From the NCBI GenBank assembly GCA_021297895.1, contig JAJTHN010000005.1, positions 20,755 through 84,754 on the forward strand: DNA of 64,000 bases, written 5' to 3'. The first letter of the stretch is position 1; the number at the start of each line of letters is the position of its first letter. Both the position numbers and the translations under genes were made by a program. Below the pieces are notes generated by a model. The model searched no databases, was not told the DNA's origin, and worked only from the letters and a program-made list of their open reading frames with translations. The stretch is from Phycisphaeraceae bacterium (lineage in GTDB: Bacteria; Planctomycetota; Phycisphaerae; Phycisphaerales; UBA1924). This document shows positions 44,118 to 52,130 of this stretch, one piece after another.

Positions 44118-45287
44118 ATGCCCAAGGTCCGCGCGCAGCTGCACCCCGCACTCGGCCAGATCATCTACCGCGCCATCCGCGGCGCGGTCTGCGTGGCCGG
44201 CATGGGCGACCTTGCCCAGACGCTGTCCATCGCCAAGCGCGCCGGGCGGGCATTCGGCGATGCGGGTTTCAACCGCAAGCGGCTCGCGCGTGCGGAGGAG
44301 AACATCGCCGTCGCGTTTCCGCAGTGGGGGCCGGACCTGCGCCGAGAATACGCCGTGCGCTCGTACGAGCATCTGTTCATGCTCGGCGTGGAGGTCCTCT
44401 TCACGCCGCGGCTGCTCACGCACGAGGGCTGGGCGGGTCGCGTGAACCTGCACAATCTCGAGCCGGCGGTGAGGGCGATGGTGTCGGGCCGGCCCGTGAT
44501 CTTCATCTGCGGGCACTGCGGCAACTGGGAGATGGCGGGCTATTCGCTCTCGCTCCTGGGCTTCCCGGTGCACGCGCTGTACCGCCCGCTGGATCTCAAG
44601 CCGGCCGATGAGTGGGTGCGCGAGCAGCGCGGCCGGCGCGGGCTGGTGCTGGTGGACAAGTTCGGCGCGGCCCGGCTCATGCCGCAGATTCTCTCTTCGG
44701 GCATGCCGCTGGGCTTTGTCGCGGATCAGAACGCGGGCGACCGCGGGATCTTCGTCCCGTTCTTCAACCGCATGGCCAGCACGTACAAGGCCATCGGCCT
44801 CAGTGCCACGCGCTACAACGCCACGATCATCGTCGGCATGGCCCGTCGCTCCGGCGGGCAGACGCTCTCGTCCCGCCTCGAGAGCGACGGACGAAGCATC
44901 GTGACCCTTGCCCGCGAGCCCGACGGCCTGCGATACGACCTGTCGATGGTCGACATCTTCGGACCGGAGGACTACTTCGCCCAGCCCGACCCGCTGTTCT
45001 ACATCGCGGCGAGGTATCGCCGCGCGATCGAGCAGAGCGTCCGCGAGGCGCCGGAGCAGTTCCTTTGGATGCACCGGTACTGGAAGAGCCGCCCGCGCTG
45101 GGAGCGGCAGGGGCGTGCCGTGCCGGAGTCGATCGTGCGCAAACTGCGCGAGCTGCCGTGGATGACCGAAGCCGATCTCGATGCGATCCGCGCTCACGCC
45201 GAGCACGACACGCGTGCGTATGCCGACTCCCGCCCCGCGGGCTCGCCGCCGGAGCGAGAGACTCCCGAGAGCGACGACGACTTCTGA
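44118..45287 (+). CDS. Lipid A biosynthesis acyltransferase family protein, LpxL/HtrB-like
   Basis: Enzymes of this family transfer a secondary acyl chain to lipid A at the inner membrane. The 389-residue protein has the HX4E active site in GHCGNWEMAG (His133, Glu138), followed by LYRPLDLKPADEWV, and FVADQNAGDRGIFVPFF, which matches the family's conserved DQ block. An ATG at 44118 is chosen since the first part of the upstream open frame overlaps the preceding gene. It suggests a lipid-A-containing outer membrane. A charged tail closes the protein. Confidence 0.88.
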   Translation: MPKVRAQLHPALGQIIYRAIRGAVCVAGMGDLAQTLSIAKRAGRAFGDAGFNRKRLARAEENIAVAFPQWGPDLRREYAVRSYEHLFMLGVEVLFTPRLLTHEGWAGRVNLHNLEPAVRAMVSGRPVIFICGHCGNWEMAGYSLSLLGFPVHALYRPLDLKPADEWVREQRGRRGLVLVDKFGAARLMPQILSSGMPLGFVADQNAGDRGIFVPFFNRMASTYKAIGLSATRYNATIIVGMARRSGGQTLSSRLESDGRSIVTLAREPDGLRYDLSMVDIFGPEDYFAQPDPLFYIAARYRRAIEQSVREAPEQFLWMHRYWKSRPRWERQGRAVPESIVRKLRELPWMTEADLDAIRAHAEHDTRAYADSRPAGSPPERETPESDDDF

Positions 45288-45429
45288 GCGCTCTGACCAA
45301 CGCAAGCGCACGCGCGAACGCCCGATCACAGCCGATGGGCACTACCCGTGCAGGGGTGTCCTGCGGGACCTGCGCGGTTGTGACGCGTGGGGCTGAATTG
45401 ACGCCTGCGATGGGCCGATACCCAGCGTC

Positions 45430-46470
45430 ATGAGCATCGTCTCCGACGACGTGCACGCCGAACCGAACCCGATCCCCGGAACCTCCCTCGGCCCGGCCGC
45501 GGGAAGCATGGGCAACACCCCAACGGTGGTGCTCGAGGCCGGCTCGACCTTCGTCCTCACGCCCGAGGTGCAGGCGATCACCGACCGCGCGATGACGTAC
45601 CTGGAATGCGGCTACGCCGTGCATCTGGCCGGTCCTGCCGGCACGGGCAAGACAACGCTCGCGTTCCACATCGCGGCACAACTGGCCCGCCCCGTCACGC
45701 TGATCCACGGCAACGACGAGTTCGGCTCCAGCGACCTTGTCGGCAAGGACGCCGGCTATCGCAAGAGCACGCTCGTTGACAACTACATCTCCAGCGTGCT
45801 CAAGACCGAGGAAAAGGTCGATGTGCACTGGACCGACAACAAGCTCACCACCGCCTGCGAGCAGGGCCACGTGCTGATCTACGACGAGTTCAACCGCTCG
45901 CGACCGGAGGCCAACAACACGCTTCTGTCGATCCTTGAAGAGGGCATCCTCAACCTGCCCCGCACCGGCGGCGACGGCTACCTGAAGGTCCACCCGCGCT
46001 TCCGCGCGATCTTCACGAGCAACCCGGAGGAATACGCCGGCGTGCACAAGACGCAGGACGCTCTGCTCGACCGCATGGTCACCATCCCCGTCGATCACTA
46101 CGACGAGGCAACCGAGCAGGACATCACCAGCGCCAAGAGCGGCCTCGCTCCCGAGCAGTGCGCCATCGTCGTGCACATCGCCCGCGGGTTGCGTCAATTC
46201 GGCGCCAGCGCCGCACGTCCGACCATCCGCTCGTGCATCGGCCTTGCCCGCGTGCTGGCCAGCCGGGGCGTGCCGGCCGACATTCAGGATGACCGCTTCG
46301 CGATCTTCGCGTGGGACTTCTTCGGCAACTCGATCGATCCGAAGGACATCAACGGTCCTTGGAATCAGGCCACGTTCCGCGACCTGATCGCCGAGCTCCT
46401 CCGCGACGTGGGCACGAGTCCATCAAGCGGCGGCAGCACCGGCGGCAAGCGCAAGGGCCGTGCCGCCTAA
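45430..46470 (+). CDS. gvpN: Gas vesicle protein GvpN, MoxR-type AAA ATPase
   Basis: GvpN is a AAA ATPase needed for gas vesicle growth. The 346-residue protein begins its ATPase core at LTPEVQAITDRAMTYL and has Walker A GPAGTGKTT at 68-76, Walker B in VLIYDEFNRS, and FTSNPEEYAGVHKTQDALLDRM. The phrase HGNDEFGSSDLVGKDAGY is characteristic of GvpN. A Ser/Gly/Lys tail ends the protein. It opens the gas-vesicle cluster on the plus strand. Confidence 0.95.
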   Translation: MSIVSDDVHAEPNPIPGTSLGPAAGSMGNTPTVVLEAGSTFVLTPEVQAITDRAMTYLECGYAVHLAGPAGTGKTTLAFHIAAQLARPVTLIHGNDEFGSSDLVGKDAGYRKSTLVDNYISSVLKTEEKVDVHWTDNKLTTACEQGHVLIYDEFNRSRPEANNTLLSILEEGILNLPRTGGDGYLKVHPRFRAIFTSNPEEYAGVHKTQDALLDRMVTIPVDHYDEATEQDITSAKSGLAPEQCAIVVHIARGLRQFGASAARPTIRSCIGLARVLASRGVPADIQDDRFAIFAWDFFGNSIDPKDINGPWNQATFRDLIAELLRDVGTSPSSGGSTGGKRKGRAA

Positions 46471-46548
46471 GGCACACGAACGGAGTCAGGATGCGGGCTG
46501 CCCGGGCATGATCGCCGGAGCCCCGCAGCCACGAACGGGAGACGCGAC

Positions 46549-46893
46549 ATGAACCGCCAGCCGATGACGCTCAAGGGCCTGCAGGACATGAAGACGACCG
46601 CCACGTTCATGGGCGGCGGCGATGTGGCGCCGCACAAGCTTCACATGCGGCTGTGCGCGTTGAAAATGGAGCGTCACCGCCGCGATCAGGAGCGTCGCGT
46701 GGCCCTGGAGCGAGCCCGCAAGTGCCACGAGCGGTGCGAAGCAATCGAGACCGAGGTCCGCGCGATCCTGGAGGTCATTCAGAACCGCGCGCCGCTTCCC
46801 GAGCTCAAGCCGCGGGCGATCAAGCCCGGGCGCAGCACCGCCGCGACCAACCCGACCATCCGCCCGGCGGGCATCCTCAAGCATCGGTACTGA
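46549..46893 (+). CDS. Small basic helical protein in the gas-vesicle cluster, unknown function
   Basis: The 114-residue protein has no family I recognise. It begins MNRQPMTLKGLQDMKTT, then a Gly-rich stretch (FMGGGDVAPHK), then a basic helix with coiled-coil character (ERHRRDQERRVALERARKCHERCEAIETEV) and a basic tail rich in Lys, Arg and Pro. Two Cys lie three residues apart in the helix (KCHERC), not in a ring-like arrangement. It sits between gvpN and a zinc-ribbon gene and is probably co-transcribed with the cluster. Confidence 0.7.
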   Translation: MNRQPMTLKGLQDMKTTATFMGGGDVAPHKLHMRLCALKMERHRRDQERRVALERARKCHERCEAIETEVRAILEVIQNRAPLPELKPRAIKPGRSTAATNPTIRPAGILKHRY

Positions 46894-46958
46894 ACAGCAC
46901 GCAAACCCGCCGCGTCGCGCGTCCGCGTCGCGGCCGAGACAGAGAAAGGGACAGAATC

Positions 46959-47234
46959 ATGCATGTAAACTGCATCATGTGCGGCCATCGCTTCGACCTG
47001 GGCAAGAGCTATGACGACTACGAGGGCGCGGTGCGCTGCAGCACCTGCCGCGGCCTGCTCGAGGTCCGCACGCGCGATGGACAGGTCAAGATGGTCCGCC
47101 CGTTCGGCCCGCCCGGCGGCAACGGCTATCTCACGCCGCAGACCCAGGCCGAACTCGCCGCCGAGAAGGCCCACGCCGCGGCACCCGCCAGCGTCGGCGC
47201 TCAGCCCGGCGCCGGCAATGCAACCGCCGCCTGA
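46959..47234 (+). CDS. Small zinc-ribbon protein in the gas-vesicle cluster
   Basis: The ATG at 46959 follows GAGAAAGGGA. The 91-residue product has a CxxC at Cys5-Cys8 (NCIMCGHRFDLG) and a second at Cys27-Cys30 (VRCSTCRG). This is a zinc ribbon followed by a hydrophobic strand (LLEVRTRDGQVKMVRPF) and an Ala/Pro-rich tail. I recognise the fold, not the family. Its position inside the gvp cluster suggests an accessory role in assembly or control. Confidence 0.75.
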   Translation: MHVNCIMCGHRFDLGKSYDDYEGAVRCSTCRGLLEVRTRDGQVKMVRPFGPPGGNGYLTPQTQAELAAEKAHAAAPASVGAQPGAGNATAA

Positions 47235-47327
47235 GCCAGCGCCGACACACCGACCGCCACCGCCCGCCACCGCCCGCCACCGACTGCCGACGCCCGCGTC
47301 GCGTCCTGACCAACGCAGGAACCATCG

Positions 47328-48035
47328 ATGAACCCGCAGACCGAGAACCTCGTCCGCGCGGACTCGCAGATCGAGCCGGCACCGATGCCGCCGTCCGCCC
47401 CGGCCGCCCCTTCCGCCCCGGCCGCCGTGTCCGCCGCGCCCGACACCAACTCGAGCAGCCCCGCCGCGAGCGCCCCCAAGGTCGCCGCGGGCCTTTGCAT
47501 CTACGGCGTGTGCCCGGCGACCGCGGTGATTCCCGCCGACTTGCTTGGCCTGGGTGATCAGCCCGTGCGCACGCTCCGCGAGGGCACGCTGGCCGCGGTC
47601 ATCAGCGATGCACCCGCGGGCAGGCTCCGCCCGGAGCGCCGCCTGCTTTCGGCGCACCAGCGCGTCGTGCAGGCCCTGGCCCGCGCGTGCGATGTGCTGC
47701 CCACCAGTTTCGGCACCGTCGCCAGCAGCGTTCGTGGCGTCAAGGACCTGCTGACGCTCAACGATGAGATGTTCCGCGAGCAGCTCGAGCACATCCGCGG
47801 CCGGTGCGAAATGACGCTCCGCCTGAGCCTCGGCGTGGAAAACGTCTTCGCCCATCTTGTCTCGCTGGACCCTGAACTCCGCCATTATCGCGACGCGATC
47901 GCCGCGGGCGACACGTCGCACGACACCAAGATGGCCGCGGGCCGGTGCTTCGAGCGCGTGCTGGCGAGCCTGCGCGAGCAGAGCGAGCATCGCGTCCGCT
48001 CGATCGTCGAGCCCATCAGCGCGGAAGTCGCATAG
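47328..48035 (+). CDS. gvpF: Gas vesicle protein GvpF/GvpL family, truncated by an in-frame TAG
   Basis: GvpF/L proteins are minor gas-vesicle proteins that help assembly. After a Pro/Ala/Ser-rich N-terminus (residues 1-50) the family core follows: LCIYGVCPATAVIPADLLG, LAAVISDAPAGRLRPERRLLSAHQRVVQAL, DVLPTSFGTVASS and a helical part. The frame stops at a TAG (48033-48035) after ISAEVA. The same frame then continues with NEKELVNFSIMISR...GPWACHSFVDLRV, which is exactly the expected C-terminal ferredoxin-like domain. So the gene is one nonsense codon away from intact, unless the codon is read through. Confidence 0.88.
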   Translation: MNPQTENLVRADSQIEPAPMPPSAPAAPSAPAAVSAAPDTNSSSPAASAPKVAAGLCIYGVCPATAVIPADLLGLGDQPVRTLREGTLAAVISDAPAGRLRPERRLLSAHQRVVQALARACDVLPTSFGTVASSVRGVKDLLTLNDEMFREQLEHIRGRCEMTLRLSLGVENVFAHLVSLDPELRHYRDAIAAGDTSHDTKMAAGRCFERVLASLREQSEHRVRSIVEPISAEVA

Positions 48036-48236
48036 CCCGGCCCGCGCAACGAGAAGGAGTTGGTCAACTTCAGCATCATGATCTCGCGCGGCCAGGAGGC
48101 GTCCTTCGAGAAGGCCATCAACGACCTGGCCGCGGAGTTCGACGACAACCACGTCTTCGATCTCAGCGGACCGTGGGCCTGCCACTCATTCGTCGATCTG
48201 AGAGTCACCATGCCCAAGGCGCGGAAGGCCGGCTGA
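48036..48236 (+). pseudogene. C-terminal half of the interrupted gvpF/L, in frame after TAG
   Basis: This in-frame continuation of the preceding gene encodes 66 residues. It carries the family's C-terminal block, with FEKAINDLAAEF and SGPWACHSFVDLRVTMP, and ends at TGA. An internal ATG at 48078 lies 18 bases after AAGGAG, so separate translation of about 52 residues is conceivable but not convincing. Either it is lost, made separately, or joined by stop read-through. Confidence 0.75.
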
Positions 48237-48260
48237 GCCGGGCGCGGAGCGGGGAACGCG

Positions 48261-48743
48261 ATGTTCATCATCGACAACATCCTGATGGCGCCGGCCAAGG
48301 GCTTTCTGTGGATCGTGCGCGAACTGCAGGCCGCGGCGGAGGCCGAGGCCGAGAACGAGGCCGATGCGCTGACCGCCCGGCTCTCGACGCTGTACATGCA
48401 GCTCGAAACCGGCGCGATCACGCAGGAGGAGTTCGACACGCTCGAGACGCAAGTCTTCGACCGGCTCGATGAACTCAAGGGCCAGGGCGGCGCGACCGAC
48501 GAAGACAGCGACAGCGACGACGGTGACGAGAACGACGAAGCCGACGAAGACGAATCCGACGACGCTGATGACGACGACGACTCCGACGCGGGCGATGCCG
48601 AGGCATCGCTCGACGATGAGCCCGAAGAAGACGCCGAGAGCATCGACGAAGAAGGCCAAGACGACGAAGAAGAAAGCGACCGCCAAGCCGAGTCCGACAC
48701 ACCCGCACCCGACGAATCGCCCGACCGTGAGGCCACATCATGA
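48261..48743 (+). CDS. gvpG: Gas vesicle protein GvpG with a long acidic tail
   Basis: The first 75 residues match GvpG, a small assembly factor: MFIIDNILMAPAKGFLWIVRELQ, then the helix RLSTLYMQLETGAITQEEFDTLETQVFDRLDEL. The remaining 85 residues, well over half the protein, are nearly all Asp/Glu with Ser and Gly, including a long acidic run, far more than in ordinary GvpG. The stop overlaps the next gene's start (ATGA). The acidic tail could bind basic partners or act in salt adaptation. Confidence 0.88.
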   Translation: MFIIDNILMAPAKGFLWIVRELQAAAEAEAENEADALTARLSTLYMQLETGAITQEEFDTLETQVFDRLDELKGQGGATDEDSDSDDGDENDEADEDESDDADDDDDSDAGDAEASLDDEPEEDAESIDEEGQDDEEESDRQAESDTPAPDESPDREATS

Positions 48744-50815
48744 GCAGCGACACCCCGGCCTCCGGAACTCCACGATTCCTCAGCGATCCGGCCCTGGAAC
48801 TGATCATCTTCGGCGGAAAGGGCGGCGTGGGCAAGACCAACTGCGCCTCCGCCGCGGCCATCGCGCTGGCCCGCTCGCAGCCCGGCCGCACGTTCACGCT
48901 CGTCAGCACCGACCCGGCGCACAGCGTGCGCGATGCGATCCACGGCTCGGCACTCCCGACCAACCTCCGCGTGCTGGAGATCGATGCCCCCGCCGAGCAC
49001 GACGCGTTCATGAAGGCCCATCAGCAGGACCTTGCCGAGGTCGCCGCACGCGGCACGTTCCTCGACCGCGGCGACATCGACAACTTCCTGCAACTCTCTC
49101 TGCCCGGCCTTGATGAACTCATGGTCTTCCTGCACATCAGCACGAGCGTTCACGCGCGCGAACAGGACTGCATCATCATCGACACCGCGCCGACGGGCCA
49201 CGCCCTGCGCCTGCTGGAAATGCCGGACTTCCTCGGACGCTGGATGGAGGCGATGGATGCGCTGCTGGCCAAGCACCGCTACATGATCTCGCTCTTCGGC
49301 CGCCGCGCTGCCGCGCCGGATCATCTCGACGAGTTCCTCGATGGCCTTCGCGAGACCTTCGACGCGACCAGCGAACTGCTCAAGGATCGCGCCCGCTGCA
49401 CGTTCGTGCCCGTCATGCTCGCCGAGAGCCTCAGCGTCGCCGAAACCGGCGACCTGGTCCGCCGGCTCGAGGAACTGGACATTCCGCTCAGCGATGTGAT
49501 CGTCAACCGTCTGATTCCCGAGACGGCGACCAGCGCTCCGCTGCGTGCGCTCCGCTCGGCGCAGGCGTCGCATCTCCGCCGCCTGCCGCCGGAGTTGACC
49601 AAGCGCGCCATCTGGGGTCTGCCGCTGCTGGCCGATGAGGTTCTGGGTGTTGATGCGATGGCGAACCTGTACGGCTCGCTGATCGACCCGGTGAGCCTGG
49701 CCGACCGCGAGGCCGCCCGCGTCGCCGTCGATGAGGTCGGGCCCGCGATCATCGCCGATCCGCCCCGAGTGCACGGCACGGTCGCGCTGCCCAGCGCCGA
49801 GAATCTCCGTCTGGTGCTGCTCACCGGCAAGGGCGGCGTGGGCAAGACCACGATGTCCTGCGCCGCCGCGAGCGCCGTCGCACAGGCCGCGGGGCGCAAT
49901 GTCGTCATCGTCAGCACCGATCCCGCGCACTCGCTGGGCGATGCGCTGGCCATGAGCCTCGGCCCAACTCCCGCGCTGGTCGATGCGGCCGTCGCGCCGA
50001 CGCTGCGGGCCATGGAGCTCGACGCCGCATCGGAGATGGAGTCGCTGCGCACGCTCTACGCCGGCATGCTCGAGGGCATGCTCGAGCGCATGTTCGGCTC
50101 GGCGGATGCGACATTCGACCGCGATGTCCTCGAGCGGCTGCTCGATCTCTCCCCGCCCGGCCTCGATGAAGTCATGGCCCTGACCAAGGTCGTCGAACTC
50201 CTCGAGTCCGGCGTCGACACGCTCGTGCTCGACACCGCGCCCACGGGCCACGCCCTCCGCCTCCTGCAACTGCCGGTGCTGGTTGAGCAGTGGCTCCAGA
50301 GCATCTTCGCCGTGCTGCTGAAGTATCAGAAGGTCATCCGCCTGCCCAAGCTCCAGGCGCGGCTGGTGCAGATCTCCAAGGGTGTCAAGAAGCTCCGCGC
50401 ACTGCTCGAAGATCCCGCACGCTGCTGCATCCTGGGCGTGGCCATTCCCACCGAACTTGCGCTGGCCGAGACCGGCGATCTGGTCGAGGCCTGCTCGCAC
50501 ACAGGCGTGGGCGTCTCGTCGGTGATCATCAATCAGGTCACGCCCCCTCCCGCTCCGGGAGAGGCTCAGGATGCGCTTCTTGCGAGTGTCAACGCTCGCG
50601 AGCTGGCGATCATCGCACGTCTGCGTGCCGCGCACCCGTCGCTGGCCATGGCCGTCGTCGAGCGTCGAACCGCGCCGTCGGGTCTGCGCGATCTGGCCGC
50701 GCTGGGCTCGGCGCTGTTCGCGCAGCCTGCCGCGAACAAGCTCTCGCCCGCGCCGAGCGAGGCTCGGGCCGACGCCCCCGCCCGAATCCCTGCCCAGGCT
50801 GGAGCCGCGGCATGA
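48740..50815 (+). CDS. Tandem ArsA/Get3-family ATPase in the gas-vesicle cluster
   Basis: The 691-residue protein consists of two complete ArsA/Get3-type ATPase halves. The first deviant P-loop is GGKGGVGKT at 25-33, and the second is TGKGGVGKTT near 363-371. Both halves contain DTAPTGHALRLL, the family's nucleotide-sensing switch, and the phrase FVPVMLAESLSVAETGDLV-type. ArsA pumps arsenite and Get3 targets tail-anchored membrane proteins. No arsB, arsR or arsenite ligand motif is nearby, so a protein-delivery role for hydrophobic gas-vesicle proteins is an attractive guess. It overlaps the next gene by four bases. Confidence 0.9.
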   Translation: MSSDTPASGTPRFLSDPALELIIFGGKGGVGKTNCASAAAIALARSQPGRTFTLVSTDPAHSVRDAIHGSALPTNLRVLEIDAPAEHDAFMKAHQQDLAEVAARGTFLDRGDIDNFLQLSLPGLDELMVFLHISTSVHAREQDCIIIDTAPTGHALRLLEMPDFLGRWMEAMDALLAKHRYMISLFGRRAAAPDHLDEFLDGLRETFDATSELLKDRARCTFVPVMLAESLSVAETGDLVRRLEELDIPLSDVIVNRLIPETATSAPLRALRSAQASHLRRLPPELTKRAIWGLPLLADEVLGVDAMANLYGSLIDPVSLADREAARVAVDEVGPAIIADPPRVHGTVALPSAENLRLVLLTGKGGVGKTTMSCAAASAVAQAAGRNVVIVSTDPAHSLGDALAMSLGPTPALVDAAVAPTLRAMELDAASEMESLRTLYAGMLEGMLERMFGSADATFDRDVLERLLDLSPPGLDEVMALTKVVELLESGVDTLVLDTAPTGHALRLLQLPVLVEQWLQSIFAVLLKYQKVIRLPKLQARLVQISKGVKKLRALLEDPARCCILGVAIPTELALAETGDLVEACSHTGVGVSSVIINQVTPPPAPGEAQDALLASVNARELAIIARLRAAHPSLAMAVVERRTAPSGLRDLAALGSALFAQPAANKLSPAPSEARADAPARIPAQAGAAA

Positions 50816-51150
50816 GCACCAGCGCCAAACTCACCCATCAGGAAGTCAGCCTCTGCGACGCGATCGACCGCCTGCTTCACAAGGGCGTCGTCCTCCGCGG
50901 CGAGGTGTGCATCAGCGTCGCCGATGTCGAACTGGTGTACCTGGGTCTGCAAGTCCTGCTGGCCAGCGCCGATACCGCCCGCAAGTTCCTCAGCGCCGAG
51001 CCGAACCAAGAGCGAGCTCTGCCCGCCGCGGCGCGCGAGGTCAAACCAGGAGCCCCGCTGTCCCTGCCTCGGCCCAAGTCATCGCCGCGGACGCCGCGAG
51101 TCAGGCCCCGTCCCATGGTCAGGCCGTGGTCGAGCCCACCCTGCCCGTGA
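50812..51150 (+). CDS. gvpS: Gas vesicle minor structural protein, GvpS/GvpJ-like (GvpA superfamily)
   Basis: The 112-residue protein carries the GvpA-superfamily core: LCDAIDRLLHKGVVLRGEV, then ISVADVELVYLGLQVLLASAD. The phrase 'SVADVELVYLGL' is closer to GvpS than to GvpA or GvpJ. GvpA-type residues DAWVRVSLVGIELL are absent. A Pro/Arg/Lys-rich tail of about 35 residues follows. It begins with ATGA overlap after the ArsA-like gene and ends with GTGA overlap into gvpK. Confidence 0.87.
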   Translation: MSTSAKLTHQEVSLCDAIDRLLHKGVVLRGEVCISVADVELVYLGLQVLLASADTARKFLSAEPNQERALPAAAREVKPGAPLSLPRPKSSPRTPRVRPRPMVRPWSSPPCP

Positions 51151-51638
51151 ACATGGACCAGTTGCGTCAGTTGTGCGCATCCCTTGCCGATCAAGTCAGC
51201 GGGATCGGAACAGCACCTACACAAGCAAGCGATAGTCCTACTTCTCTTCCCGTCGGCGTGGAGTCCTGTGACTCGATCCGGGCAGATTCGCGCCCCGACG
51301 CCGCGAGAAACCAAGAGATCGCCCCACCTTCTGAGGTGGGTAGTCTCTCGACAGCCCCGCTGGCGACACCCAGTCAGCAGCGGCTGAATGTCGATCCTGC
51401 GCAGGTTCGAGAGGGGCTGGGCCAGCTCGTACTGACGCTGGTGAAACTCCTGCACGAGGTGCTCGAACGCCAGGCCATTCGCCGGATGGAAACTGGCGAA
51501 CTCAGCGATTCGCAGGTTGAGCGTCTGGGCACGACGCTGATGCTCCAGGCCGAGGAAATCCGCAAGCTGGCGGGGGAGCTGGGGGTGGCCGAGGAAGATC
51601 TGAACCTCGATCTTGGCCCGCTTGGCAAGTTGGTCTGA
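51147..51638 (+). CDS. gvpK: Gas vesicle protein GvpK
   Basis: The C-terminal half is a clear GvpK: GLGQLVLTLVKLLHEVLERQAIRRMETGEL, SDSQVERLGTTLMLQAEEIRKLA and the ending LNLDLGPLGKLV. The first 80 residues are a Ser/Thr/Pro-rich linker of lower GC. The start could be GTG at 51147, overlapping the gvpS stop as GTGA, or ATG at 51153; I chose GTG because this overlap type recurs nearby. The coding linker contains a perfect 7-bp hairpin at 51323-51340. Confidence 0.9.
   Translation: MNMDQLRQLCASLADQVSGIGTAPTQASDSPTSLPVGVESCDSIRADSRPDAARNQEIAPPSEVGSLSTAPLATPSQQRLNVDPAQVREGLGQLVLTLVKLLHEVLERQAIRRMETGELSDSQVERLGTTLMLQAEEIRKLAGELGVAEEDLNLDLGPLGKLV
51323..51340 (+). promoter_or_regulatory. Perfect hairpin inside the gvpK linker
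   Basis: CCCACCT and AGGTGGG form a 7-bp stem with a TCTG loop. It is inside the variable linker of gvpK, where the base composition differs from the neighbouring gvp genes. It could slow ribosomes or be an imported fragment. Confidence 0.35.
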
Positions 51639-51693
51639 CGAAGCGGGCGAAGTTGTCCGATAAGGATGAGGCATGAGTTCTTCGCGCGGACCC

Positions 51694-51696
51694 TAA
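51694..51696 (+). other. In-frame TAA at codon 8 of gvpJ
   Basis: An ATG at 51673, six bases after a ribosome site (AAGGATGAGG), starts a frame that encodes MSSSRGP, then TAA, then HNIDSSNLADLLERVLDKGVV, the expected GvpJ N-terminus. The family normally runs through this point without a break. The downstream frame has no ATG near its beginning; only a TTG at 51730 could serve. Confidence 0.7.
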
Positions 51697-51729
51697 CACA
51701 ATATCGACTCGTCGAATCTCGCGGACCTG

Positions 51730-52074
51730 TTGGAACGCGTGCTCGACAAGGGTGTGGTCATCGCCGGCGATGTCAAGGTGAAGATCGTCGACATCGAGTT
51801 GCTCACGATCCAGGTCCGGCTGGTCATCTGCTCCGTCGACAAGGCCAAAGAGATGGGCATGGACTGGTGGGCCAACAGCGACATCTTCGGCCCGGACAAG
51901 AAGGTCACCAAGCAGCTCGAGTCCGCCAACGAGGAGGTCAAACTCCTGCGCGAACGCCTAGAGAGTCTCGAGCGCCAGATGGGCGATCGTGCCGCGCTCC
52001 CGATGGCCACACCGATGCCTGCCGGCCCGGACCCGACGCGGCCGGAGTCGCCCACGAAGTTCTGGAAGTCCTGA
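51730..52074 (+). CDS. gvpJ: Gas vesicle minor structural protein GvpJ
   Basis: The 114 residues from the TTG carry the GvpJ form of the GvpA-superfamily core: ERVLDKGVVIAGDVKVKIVDIELLTIQVRLVICSVDKAKEMGMDWW, then a Gly/Lys stretch and a coiled-coil (ESANEEVKLLRERLESLERQM) with a Pro/Ala tail. This is the GvpJ pattern (KAKEIGMDWW), not GvpA. The segment NSSNLADLL that should precede it is upstream, cut off by a TAA in frame. The coding part may be reached by an alternative start or by read-through. It is followed by a poly-C tract. Confidence 0.82.
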   Translation: MERVLDKGVVIAGDVKVKIVDIELLTIQVRLVICSVDKAKEMGMDWWANSDIFGPDKKVTKQLESANEEVKLLRERLESLERQMGDRAALPMATPMPAGPDPTRPESPTKFWKS

Positions 52075-52084
52075 CCGCACTCCA

Positions 52085-52111
52085 CCCCCCCCCCCCGCCC
52101 CCCCGCCCCCC
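52085..52111 (+). repeat. Poly-C tract (C12, C7, C6) upstream of an unknown gene
   Basis: Twelve C in a row at 52085-52096, then seven C and six C each separated by one G, lie between gvpJ and the next ATG. Such homopolymers slip during replication and often vary in length. Here it lies between stop and start, so changes would alter spacing or expression rather than frame. It is also a hard spot for sequencing. Confidence 0.75.
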
Positions 52112-52130
52112 GCGATCGAGCCGCGCGAGC

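Noticed and set aside
47235..47327. Imperfect repeats of CCGCCACCGCCCGCC upstream of gvpF/L
   Set aside because: The run is low-complexity GC sequence with no unit longer than a few bases and no repeat spacing typical of CRISPR or minisatellites.
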